From NCBI GenBank assembly GCA_946188175.1, contig CAMHUJ010000138.1, positions 1-5,574 on the forward strand: a stretch of DNA of 5,574 nt, read 5' to 3'. Below, one piece after another: positions 1-5,447 of this stretch. The notes beneath the pieces are model-generated. The model did not search any database and was not told where the DNA came from. It was given only the letters and a program-made list of their open reading frames with translations. The translations under genes and the position numbers were made by a program. The first letter of the stretch is position 1, and each line of letters opens with the position of its first letter. Origin of the DNA: an uncultured Ruminococcus sp. (GTDB taxonomy: Bacteria; Bacillota; Clostridia; Oscillospirales; Ruminococcaceae).

Positions 1-39
1 CATCCCATCGTGTATAATATGTTTCAGGAGGGATGCTTA

Positions 40-234
40 ATGAAAAGAAAAGCAATCATTGATTCAAATCACTGCGTTGCCTGCGGCTGCTGCTTCAAAG
101 TCTGTCCGAAATCAGCAGTATCTGTTCCGAACGGAATCTTCGCTGTGGTAAATGAGGAATACTGTGTTGGATGCGGAAAATGTGCGAAAGAATGCCCGGC
201 CAGCGTCATCACGGTTCAGGAGGTGCAGAAATGA
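40..234 (+). CDS. 2[4Fe-4S] ferredoxin (bacterial/clostridial type)
   Basis: Small soluble electron carrier of 64 residues that should hold two low-potential [4Fe-4S] clusters. Two complete motifs are visible: C12-x2-C15-x2-C18-x3-C22-P and C42-x2-C45-x2-C48-x3-C52-P; in the family each cluster takes three cysteines from one motif and the last from the other. C17 is an extra cysteine beside the first motif. The start at 40 is chosen over an in-frame GTG at 10 because AGGAGGG (26-32) lies 7 bases before it and the protein then has the usual compact length. The stop overlaps the next start (ATGA at 231-234), so it is translationally coupled to the membrane Fe-S protein. It probably exchanges electrons with that protein and/or the flavoprotein downstream; the direction of flow cannot be read from sequence. 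The operon start and promoter lie outside the window. Confidence 0.93.
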   Translation: MKRKAIIDSNHCVACGCCFKVCPKSAVSVPNGIFAVVNEEYCVGCGKCAKECPASVITVQEVQK

Positions 235-812
235 AGAAAAAATGGTATGACTATCTTTGGATTTTCTCGCTTACCTACCTGATACTCAGCTTCTTCAATA
301 TACTTTTTGCATGGCTGGGGCTGATATGTTTTGCGTTACCGCTTATCATCTCGATCATTCATGGCAGCAAAGGTTATTGCAACAAATACTGTGGCAGAGG
401 ACAGCTTTTTTCATTGGTTGGCGGAAGGTTCGGTCTTTCCCGTAAGCATGATATGCCAAAGTGGATGAAATCGAAAGCTTTTCGGTATTGCTTTCTGGTT
501 TTCTTTTTTGCAATGTTTTTCCTGATGTTATGGAATACTTATCTGGTTTTTGCCGGGGATCGGACGCTTAATTATACAGTAAAGCTTTTATGGACGTTCA
601 AAGTACCTTGGCACTGGGCTTATCACGGAACACTGTTCTCAGACGGTGTTGCGCAATTTGCATTTGGATTTTACAGCGTCATGCTCACATCTACCATTCT
701 TGGATTTTTGACCATGATCCTGTTTAAACCGCGTTCATGGTGTGTATACTGTCCTATGGGAACAATGACACAGCTGATTTGTAAAGTAAAACACAAGGAG
801 GAAAAAACATGA
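231..812 (+). CDS. Membrane 4Fe-4S binding protein, NapH/NosR-like (Fer4_5 type)
   Basis: Integral membrane protein of 193 residues. Hydrophobic segments lie at about residues 7-28, 29-45, 84-108 and 143-165. After the second and fourth are cysteine motifs resembling the NapH/NosR/RdxA membrane Fe-S family: C50-x3-C54 followed by GRGQ, and W170-C171-x2-C174-P-M-G. Both should lie on the same side of the membrane, so four cysteines could together bind one cluster; that is inference. It has no soluble ferredoxin domain of its own, and the separate ferredoxin upstream may supply it. The start at 231 is preferred to an upstream in-frame start at 171, because AGGAGG (218-223) sits 7 bases before it and the longer form would add a hydrophilic tail read out of the ferredoxin gene. 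The stop overlaps the next start (809-812). The likely role is passing electrons between a membrane quinone or other donor and the ferredoxin/flavoprotein pair. Exact substrate unknown. Confidence 0.85.
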   Translation: MKKKWYDYLWIFSLTYLILSFFNILFAWLGLICFALPLIISIIHGSKGYCNKYCGRGQLFSLVGGRFGLSRKHDMPKWMKSKAFRYCFLVFFFAMFFLMLWNTYLVFAGDRTLNYTVKLLWTFKVPWHWAYHGTLFSDGVAQFAFGFYSVMLTSTILGFLTMILFKPRSWCVYCPMGTMTQLICKVKHKEEKT

Positions 813-2479
813 GAACAGTTATCATCGGCGGTGTGGCAGGCGGAGCGTCTGCCGCTGCAAGGCTTCGCAGACTGCGGGAAAAGGATGAGATTATTATTCT
901 GGAACGCGGTGACTTCATTTCGTTTGCAAACTGCGGACTCCCCTACTATATCGGCGATGAAATCAAAGATAAGCGAATGCTGACATTGCAAACACCGCAG
1001 ACTTTTCGGACTCGCTTCAATATTGATGTCCGTGTGAGAAACGAAGCCGTGAAAATCGATCCGGAGACGCATGTTGTTACGGTTCACGATCTGGAAGTGG
1101 ATAAAACCTACGATCTGCTATACGATAAGCTTATTCTATCGCCGGGAGCAGAAACAATCAGATTGGAGATTGAAGGTATTGATCTGCCGCATGTATTCAC
1201 ACTGCGTAATATCCCTGACACAATTAAAATCAAAGCCTTTATAGAAGAAAAAAAACCGAAGAATGCCGTTGTAGTCGGCGGCGGATATATCGGCGCGGAA
1301 ATGGCAGAAAATCTTGTAAAAGCAGGGTTGAATGTGACCATCGTTGAGCTTGCCGATCATCTGATCGCTCCGCTCGATGCAGATATGGCAGCAGATGTTC
1401 ATCAGTATATCCGTGAAAAGGGAGTTGCCTTGCACCTTAATAACGGAGTGACGAAAATTACAGAAAATGCTGTACATCTGCAAAACGGAAGTATTGATGC
1501 AGATTTCGTCATACTTTCTGTCGGAGTTCGTCCGGAAACAGCATTTGTGAAAGAATGCGGTTTAGCACTGAATCATCGCGGCAGTATCATCGTAAACAAG
1601 CAAATGCAGACGAATGCTCCGGATATATACGCTGTCGGAGATGCAGTAGAAGTCGTTGATTATGTAACAGGTATGCCATCTTTCGTGCCGCTTGCAGGAC
1701 CTGCAAACAAGCAAGGACGCATCGCAGCTGACAATATAGCCGGTATTTCGTCTGAATATAAGGGAACTCAGGGTTCAGCGATCCTGAAGCTGTTTGATAT
1801 GACAATTGCAACAACCGGACTGAATGAACAGAGAGCCAAAGCTGCCGGTATTGAATATGACAAAACCTACACCTTTTCGACTTCTCATGCAAATTATTAT
1901 CCGGGAGCTGAGAATATGTCTGTCAAGATTCTCTGGGATAAACTTTCTCTCAGGCTTATCGGTGCGCAAATTGTCGGATACGGCGGGGTGGATAAGCGAA
2001 TGGATGTACTGGCCACAGCAATCCGGTTCGGCGCTAAAGTAACAGACCTGACTGAACTGGAGTTATGTTATGCGCCGCCGTTCGGGAGTGCTAAGGATCC
2101 GGTCAATATGGCAGGATTCGTCGCAGAAAATGTTATCAGCGGAAAGATGAAACAGTATTTCTGGCATGATGTGGATGCGCTGCCCCGCGACGGAAGTGTT
2201 ACTCTGCTGGATGTCCGGACGCAGACTGAAGTTCAGCGTGGTAAGATTGAGGGATTCAGGCTTATTCCGCTTGACACACTGCGTGACCATCTGAACGAAA
2301 TACCGAAGGACAAGCCTGTATATGTCCACTGTCACAGCGGACTGCGCAGCTATATAGCCTGCCGTCTGCTGACTGGATTCGGCTATGACTGTTATAATCT
2401 GGCTGGTGGCTGGCGGCTGTATGAATCGGTTATGCATGATCGTATTGTGCCACCGTATATCTGCACTGAATGTAAATAA
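809..2479 (+). CDS. CoA-disulfide reductase/NADH oxidase-like flavoprotein with C-terminal rhodanese domain
   Basis: A 556-residue fusion matching the CoADR-Rhd class (the Bacillus anthracis enzyme is of similar size). The N-terminal FAD motif is VIIGGVAGGASAAARLRR (4-21). The single redox-active cysteine is C42 in SFANCGLPYYIGD, the mark of the one-cysteine CoADR/Nox/Npsr family rather than CxxxxC disulfide reductases. The NAD(P)H-binding GGGYIGAEMAEN is at 157-168, the second FAD motif PDIYAVGDA at 271-279, and the dimerisation-domain motif YAPPFGSAKDPVN at 421-433. The rhodanese module is at about 455-540, with DVR at 468-470 and active loop C508-H-S-G-L-R-S, so it can carry a persulfide. 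The protein ends in C552-x2-C555-K. Known relatives reduce CoA disulfide, CoA persulfide or polysulfide with NAD(P)H; which applies here cannot be decided from sequence. AAGGAGG (795-801) lies 7 bases before the start, which overlaps the membrane-protein stop. It is the last gene of the operon. Confidence 0.93.
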   Translation: MRTVIIGGVAGGASAAARLRRLREKDEIIILERGDFISFANCGLPYYIGDEIKDKRMLTLQTPQTFRTRFNIDVRVRNEAVKIDPETHVVTVHDLEVDKTYDLLYDKLILSPGAETIRLEIEGIDLPHVFTLRNIPDTIKIKAFIEEKKPKNAVVVGGGYIGAEMAENLVKAGLNVTIVELADHLIAPLDADMAADVHQYIREKGVALHLNNGVTKITENAVHLQNGSIDADFVILSVGVRPETAFVKECGLALNHRGSIIVNKQMQTNAPDIYAVGDAVEVVDYVTGMPSFVPLAGPANKQGRIAADNIAGISSEYKGTQGSAILKLFDMTIATTGLNEQRAKAAGIEYDKTYTFSTSHANYYPGAENMSVKILWDKLSLRLIGAQIVGYGGVDKRMDVLATAIRFGAKVTDLTELELCYAPPFGSAKDPVNMAGFVAENVISGKMKQYFWHDVDALPRDGSVTLLDVRTQTEVQRGKIEGFRLIPLDTLRDHLNEIPKDKPVYVHCHSGLRSYIACRLLTGFGYDCYNLAGGWRLYESVMHDRIVPPYICTECK

Positions 2480-2482
2480 GAT

Positions 2483-2520
2483 CAAGGACGCATTTCAACG
2501 TGAAGTGCGTCCTTGCTATT
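2483..2520 (+). terminator. Hairpin terminator of the ferredoxin/reductase operon
   Basis: Starting 4 bases after the reductase stop, CAAGGACGCATTTC (2483-2496) pairs with GAAGTGCGTCCTTG (2502-2515), a 14-bp stem with one G-T pair and loop AACGT. The following tract (CTATT) is poor in T, so termination may be partial. The 3' end of the hairpin abuts the -35 of the next promoter. Confidence 0.65.
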
Positions 2521-2547
2521 GAAAAATACAGAAATCTATGGTATACT
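2519..2547 (+). promoter_or_regulatory. Sigma-A type promoter with extended -10, for the Crp/Fnr gene
   Basis: TTGAAA (2519-2524), a 17-base spacer, then TATACT (2542-2547) with TG at 2539-2540 as an extended -10. Transcription would start near 2554, leaving a short leader with the purine-rich RBS AAAGGGGGG (2556-2564), 6 bases before the ATG at 2571. No dyad resembling the thioredoxin-promoter palindrome is visible here. Confidence 0.75.
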
Positions 2548-2570
2548 GATGATGCAAAGGGGGGATTATC

Positions 2571-3238
2571 ATGCAATTAACGCAGGAAATTTTTAGCGAT
2601 ACACTCCCGTTCTGGGATAACATAGAAGAAGCAGACCAACATATTCTTTGCAGCAACACTGTATCAAAATCGTTTTCCGCTGGTGAGAATATCCACAGCG
2701 GAGGAGAATGTTCCGGCTTGATCTTTGTTCGGTCAGGCTGTCTGCGTGTATATATATTATCAGAAAACGGCAAGGATATCACGCTTTATCGCCTATTTCC
2801 AGGCGATATGTGTATGCTCTCTGCATCCTGTGTACTGGAAAGCATCACATTTGATGTGACGATCGATGCGGAAGAAGCCAGTGAATGTATCATCATAGGC
2901 GGAGCAGCTTACAATGCACTTTCACAGAAGTACAAGGATATTCGGATTTTTCGCTTGAAACCGCTGTCAGCCGCTTTTCGGATGTCATGTGGGTCATGCA
3001 GCAGATTTTATTCATGAGCATGGACAGGCGGCTTGCCGTCTTTCTGATCGACGAAGCCGCCCGTACCGGTTCAGATGAAATTTTACTGACACATGAGCAG
3101 ATTGCGCGATATATCGGCTCTGCGCGTGAAGTCGTTTCGCGGATGCTTAAATACTTCGTATCCGAGGGGATGGTCGAGGTATCACGCAAAGGCATCCGAA
3201 TTATAGATAAAGAAAAACTCCGGAAATTAACCCTGTAA
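2571..3238 (+). pseudogene. Crp/Fnr-family transcriptional regulator, frameshifted at a T5 run
   Basis: Two overlapping frames make one regulator. The first reads from ATG 2571 and, unshifted, would stop at 3017; its first 127 residues are the cNMP-type beta-barrel sensor domain. The second frame, ending at 3238, gives the dimer helix (SRFSDVMWVMQQILFMS) and winged HTH. Joining them needs one extra T, or a -1 slip, at 2947-2951, where the frames meet as IF/SLETAVSRF, giving 222 residues, normal for the family. The HTH is at about 173-212, with recognition helix S184-A-R-E-V-V-S-R; R186, E187 and R191 align with CRP R180, E181 and R185. The sensor lacks the CRP cAMP phosphate-binding cassette, and it lacks the N-terminal cysteine cluster of E. 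coli FNR. It has cysteines at 27, 47, 57, 81, 87 and 106, including GDMCMLSASC, so thiol or redox sensing is plausible. It may be a real pseudogene, a sequencing error, or a slippage-expressed gene. Confidence 0.85.
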
Positions 3239-3535
3239 CATGGACAGAATGGCGTCTTTCGGTCTTGCGCCGAGCGCGTGATTCACGATTTTACCGTCCT
3301 TAATAACAACCAGCAGCGGAATACTGGATACACCGAATTTTGCAGCAAGCTCCATTTGCTCATCGACATTAATCTTACCGACCAGATATTCGGAATGTTC
3401 CTTTGCGATCTCATCGACCACCGGAGAAACCATCTGGCACGGTCCGCACCAATCTGCGTAAAAATCCAGCAGAACGGGCTTTTCGCTATGGATGACCTCA
3501 TTGAAATTGTTTGCATTGACTTTCAGAATACTCAT
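3227..3535 (-). CDS. trxA: Thioredoxin
   Basis: Cytoplasmic dithiol-disulfide oxidoreductase of 102 residues, normal thioredoxin length. The active site W29-C30-G-P-C33 follows the strand VLLDFYAD, and the cis-proline is P73 in SSIPLLVV. Start 3535 is chosen over in-frame upstream codons because AAAGGAAG (complement of 3544-3551) lies 8 bases before it and the fold begins at once; the longer version would read through the promoter. It is convergent with the Crp/Fnr gene, and their 3' ends overlap by 12 bases. The promoter carries a Crp-like palindrome, so control by the neighbouring regulator is likely. Functionally it could reduce persulfides or disulfides made by the rhodanese-flavoprotein across the regulator. 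No thioredoxin reductase is present in the window. Confidence 0.96.
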   Translation of the reverse strand: MSILKVNANNFNEVIHSEKPVLLDFYADWCGPCQMVSPVVDEIAKEHSEYLVGKINVDEQMELAAKFGVSSIPLLVVIKDGKIVNHALGARPKDAILSMLQG

Positions 3536-3543
3536 ATCGAGCA

Positions 3544-3587
3544 CTTCCTTTCTGTTATTTTGTGATTTCATTATAGCAGAAAGGAAG
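3544..3587. repeat. 11-bp perfect inverted repeat straddling the thioredoxin promoter and RBS
   Basis: CTTCCTTTCTG (3544-3554) and its exact complement CAGAAAGGAAG (3577-3587) are separated by 22 bases that contain the -10 and the predicted start site. The proximal arm contains the thioredoxin Shine-Dalgarno; the distal arm lies in the -35/-10 spacer. The arm centres are about 33 bp apart, near three helical turns. On the + strand the structure is followed by GCATTTTTC, so it could also act as a weak terminator for read-through from the Crp/Fnr gene. Confidence 0.7.
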
Positions 3588-3598
3588 GCATTTTTCTG
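3570..3598 (-). promoter_or_regulatory. trxA: Thioredoxin promoter with extended -10 and poor -35
   Basis: On the minus strand TATAAT (complement of 3570-3575) is preceded by TGC, a consensus extended -10. At 17 bases spacing the -35 reads CAGAAA (complement of 3593-3598), far from TTGACA, as is usual for activator-dependent promoters. The start of transcription would be near 3563. Confidence 0.7.
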
Positions 3599-3611
3599 TG
3601 ACTTTGTCACA
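3597..3611. promoter_or_regulatory. Crp/Fnr-like operator TGTGAC-TTT-GTCACA
   Basis: A perfect 15-bp palindrome, TGTGAC (3597-3602), TTT, GTCACA (3606-3611). Its centre at 3604 is about 41 bp upstream of the predicted thioredoxin start near 3563, matching the -41.5 class II activation position of Crp/Fnr proteins. The TGTGA core fits the R-E-x3-R recognition helix of the adjacent regulator. E. coli CRP sites have 6 bases between TGTGA and TCACA; here there are 5. Assignment to this regulator is inference. Confidence 0.65.
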
Positions 3612-3688
3612 TAATAACATTCTGTACTTCTGATAATGCAGGAAGTTGAAGCTTGCAGACAGGCATAAGGCATTGATACGGGATTTAA

Positions 3689-3715
3689 GGGAGCCAAACG
3701 GCTCCCCCATTTTTG
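3689..3715. terminator. Bidirectional terminator after the GH18 gene
   Basis: GGGAGCC (3689-3695), loop AAAC, GGCTCCC (3700-3706). On the minus strand it follows the GH18 stop at once and is trailed by TTAAAT, with two extra G-T pairs possible. On the + strand it is followed by CCATTTTTG, the better T tract, so it could also stop + strand transcription running antisense through thioredoxin from the Crp/Fnr gene. Confidence 0.75.
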
Positions 3716-4867
3716 TTATGCCGCTGCACACCGCAACAGCAGCGTCAGATCCTTTGCGTTGAGAATGCTGTCTGCATCCATATCACCTGCTGTAAATTTG
3801 ACAGGTTCGGTTACGCTTTTGCAAAGAAGCCAGTCTTTCAGCAGCGCTGCATCCGCCGCATCACAGATTCCGTCTCCGTTGATATCACCCGGTTTCGGCC
3901 GCATTTCGTCCTTGATAACCGTAAGGAGTGAGTATTCGCCTGCGGCATCCTGTGCAAGTTGCCAGATCATCACACCGCCGTATTGCTTCGCATAATTGCA
4001 TTTGACACGAACAGTCGATGCGCCGTTATAGGCAACCCCGTTGTACACGTCGCGGTCATAGTTTGCTGGCTCTGCGGCTATCAGTTCCGCAAAGGTTTTG
4101 AAATAGCTGCGGTCAAGCTGACCGTCAGCGGTATATCCCCTGCCGTAAAACGGAATGCCAAGCACGAGTTTCTCCGGCGGAACCTGCTTCTCCTGCGCAA
4201 TATAATTCATTTGCTGCTGTCCGAATTCAAGCGTCGTATGTGAAACAGTGCTGGAATCATCCGCATACGCCATGACCATGACAAAATCAAAGCAAGCAAA
4301 GGTTTCCGGTGAAATTTTCTTTGCTGTCCATTCAGCCGTTGCAGTCGAAAGCTCCAGACCGTTTGCATCGCATTCTACCCGCAGCGCCGAAACCCAGTTG
4401 CCGTAATAATTCCAGACCGCATCCGTTGAACCGCGTTCAACATCCAGATCAATCCCATCAAAGCCGAATTTCTGACAATACGCGATGAGATTATCATTCA
4501 GCTTTGTGATTTTCTCCGGCGTGTCGATCAGCGAAGCAAAAGTAACTGTGCTGACAGTTGTTGCAACAGAAGGCATCACTTTCACATTGTACTGATGCGC
4601 GGTATTGATGATCGTTTGCAGTGTATCATCGGGGATATTGCAGGAAATATTGCTGTTTTCATCAGGATTGCAGAACGCAATATCAAGATGTGTCAGTGCA
4701 GAAAAATCGACTTTCGTATAGTATTGATATGACCAATCCGGCAGATATCCGATGACTCTATATGTCGAATCGTTCGTCCTAACTGTTTCTGCGAATGCGG
4801 TAGGTACAGTGCCGAAAAGCACAAATGAGATCAAAACAGCAGCGGCTGATTGAAACAGTTTATGCAT
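3716..4867 (-). CDS. Secreted GH18 glycoside hydrolase (chitinase/ENGase-like) with C-terminal type I dockerin
   Basis: A 383-residue extracellular enzyme. The signal peptide is residues 1-26 (basic MHK, hydrophobic core, AFA before E27). The GH18 TIM barrel spans about 35-322: YRVIGYLPDW at 36-45, the catalytic motif D137-x2-D140-x-D142-x-E144 in FDGIDLDVE with E144 the predicted acid, M199-A-Y201 and the late-strand W302 in GGVMIWQL. The dockerin is at 326-380 with repeats GDINGDGICDAADAALLKDW and GDMDADSILNAKDLTLLLR. Loop 1 has D328, N330, D332, D336, D339; loop 2 has D362, D364, D366, N370, D373 with S in place of the usual G. It should attach to a cohesin scaffold and cut beta-1,4-GlcNAc links in chitin, peptidoglycan-derived material or N-glycans; the exact substrate cannot be told. 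The start at 4867 has AGGAGG 8 bases upstream (complement of 4876-4881). A same-frame extension to 5041 reads through the neighbouring dockerin remnant and is not used. Confidence 0.92.
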   Translation of the reverse strand: MHKLFQSAAAVLISFVLFGTVPTAFAETVRTNDSTYRVIGYLPDWSYQYYTKVDFSALTHLDIAFCNPDENSNISCNIPDDTLQTIINTAHQYNVKVMPSVATTVSTVTFASLIDTPEKITKLNDNLIAYCQKFGFDGIDLDVERGSTDAVWNYYGNWVSALRVECDANGLELSTATAEWTAKKISPETFACFDFVMVMAYADDSSTVSHTTLEFGQQQMNYIAQEKQVPPEKLVLGIPFYGRGYTADGQLDRSYFKTFAELIAAEPANYDRDVYNGVAYNGASTVRVKCNYAKQYGGVMIWQLAQDAAGEYSLLTVIKDEMRPKPGDINGDGICDAADAALLKDWLLCKSVTEPVKFTAGDMDADSILNAKDLTLLLRCAAA

Positions 4868-4923
4868 GGTGCATTCCTCCTCCCTGACTGTGACTCCACA
4901 GAGTTCATAGTTATATTCATTTT

Positions 4924-5301
4924 TTAAGCACGTAATTCCCGCTTCATCAGGCACAAGTCCATCGCATTCAGTTAACCGTTTCTGTCTAAATCGCAGGAAC
5001 GCCAATCTTTCAACTCCACATCCTGAACAGCAAGCAGCCATTTTCGAAGCAAAATGACATCTGCGATATTGAAATTGCCGTCAGCATTGCAGTCGCCTCC
5101 CGGCAGAACCTGATTGGATGATACCGCATTTTTTACAGTGGCTTCCAATCTGATAATCCTCACAGGCTCTGAATACATTGCCGGAGACAGTCAGCCCGTC
5201 CACATTGTACGCGTTGCTGCACTTGTGTTTGCGTATGTTGTAAACGTGCCTACGCAGCAAAGCATTGAAGCCGCTAATGAAAGTAATCTCTTAATAATCA
5301 A
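4924..5301 (-). pseudogene. Remnant of a secreted dockerin protein with two in-frame stops
   Basis: One minus-strand frame runs from TTG at 5301 to TAA at 4924-4926 (125 codons), broken by TGA at 5191-5193 and TAA at 4972-4974. It has a GGGGG-containing RBS (complement of 5310-5318) 8 bases before the TTG, then a signal peptide (MIIKRLLSLAASMLCCVG, then a T/A-rich end, TYA|N). After the TGA come an unassigned segment (EPVRIIRLEATVKNAVSSN) and a dockerin: first repeat GDCNADGNFNIADVILLRKW, then ELKDWRSCDLDRNG, stop, LNAMDLCLMKRELRA. Residues on both sides of the TAA fit the ruminococcal dockerin second repeat, so a lysine-like codon has probably become a stop. No catalytic domain remains, so it is a decayed small dockerin protein or an internally deleted enzyme. 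It may once have been cotranscribed with the GH18 gene 56 bases downstream. Confidence 0.78.
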
Positions 5302-5345
5302 TTCTGAAGCCCCCTCTCTACCGGAAGTTATATTGTTTTTCCTTC

Positions 5346-5374
5346 ATTATAGCATAGGAAACCTCAGAATGCAA
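5346..5374 (-). promoter_or_regulatory. Promoter of the dockerin remnant (possibly also GH18)
   Basis: On the minus strand TTGCAT (complement of 5369-5374), 17-base spacer, TATAAT (complement of 5346-5351) with TGC before it as extended -10. The start would be near 5339, about 38 bases before the TTG codon. No promoter of equal quality is seen between the remnant and GH18 (only TATAAC near 4910), so GH18 expression may depend on this one. Confidence 0.68.
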
Positions 5375-5399
5375 GGGCAAAACGATACGATCATATTAT

Positions 5400-5429
5400 A
5401 AAAAACCGGGAGACGCATTCAGCTCCCGG
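5400..5429 (-). terminator. Intrinsic terminator pointing left, with no visible gene
   Basis: Read on the minus strand, CCGGGAG (complement of 5423-5429), a 10-base loop, CTCCCGG (complement of 5406-5412), then six Ts (complement of 5400-5405). This is a textbook Rho-independent terminator for leftward transcription, but no minus-strand gene lies to its right within the window. Confidence 0.75.
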
Positions 5430-5447
5430 ATACATTTCTCATGGCTC

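Noticed and set aside
1..40. End of an upstream gene, or a promoter (TGTATAAT at 11-18) for the operon
   Set aside because: Two frames reach stops here (TAA at 15-17 and TAA at 38-40), so an upstream gene could end at either, but too few codons are visible to identify it. A -10 at 13-18 would start transcription near 25, directly against the RBS, so it is doubtful.
671..1087. 138-residue minus-strand reading frame
   Set aside because: Antisense to the membrane protein and flavoprotein genes, no RBS, no recognisable domain.
2845..2859. Palindrome TCACAT-TTG-ATGTGA inside the regulator gene
   Set aside because: It encodes the conserved SITFDVT stretch of the sensor domain, and its half-sites are in the opposite order to the thioredoxin operator. 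Most likely chance.
4888..4901. Small dyad CTGTG-ACTC-CACAG upstream of the GH18 RBS
   Set aside because: Only 5 bp per arm; the similarity to the thioredoxin operator is limited to one TGTGAC half-site.
3716..5041. One 441-residue protein extending GH18 upstream to 5041
   Set aside because: The added 58 residues come from the dockerin remnant in another frame and would bury the clear signal peptide at 4867, which has its own good RBS.
4924..5301. Recoding of TGA/TAA as sense codons to make the dockerin protein
   Set aside because: Both TGA and TAA serve as ordinary stops of intact genes in the same window, and two different stop types would need recoding, so decay or error is simpler.
5114..5401. 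95-residue + strand frame ending just before the hairpin at 5406
   Set aside because: No RBS before the start at 5114, and it is antisense to the signal peptide and linker of the dockerin remnant. It looks like a shadow frame despite the hairpin near its end, which has its T tract on the other strand.
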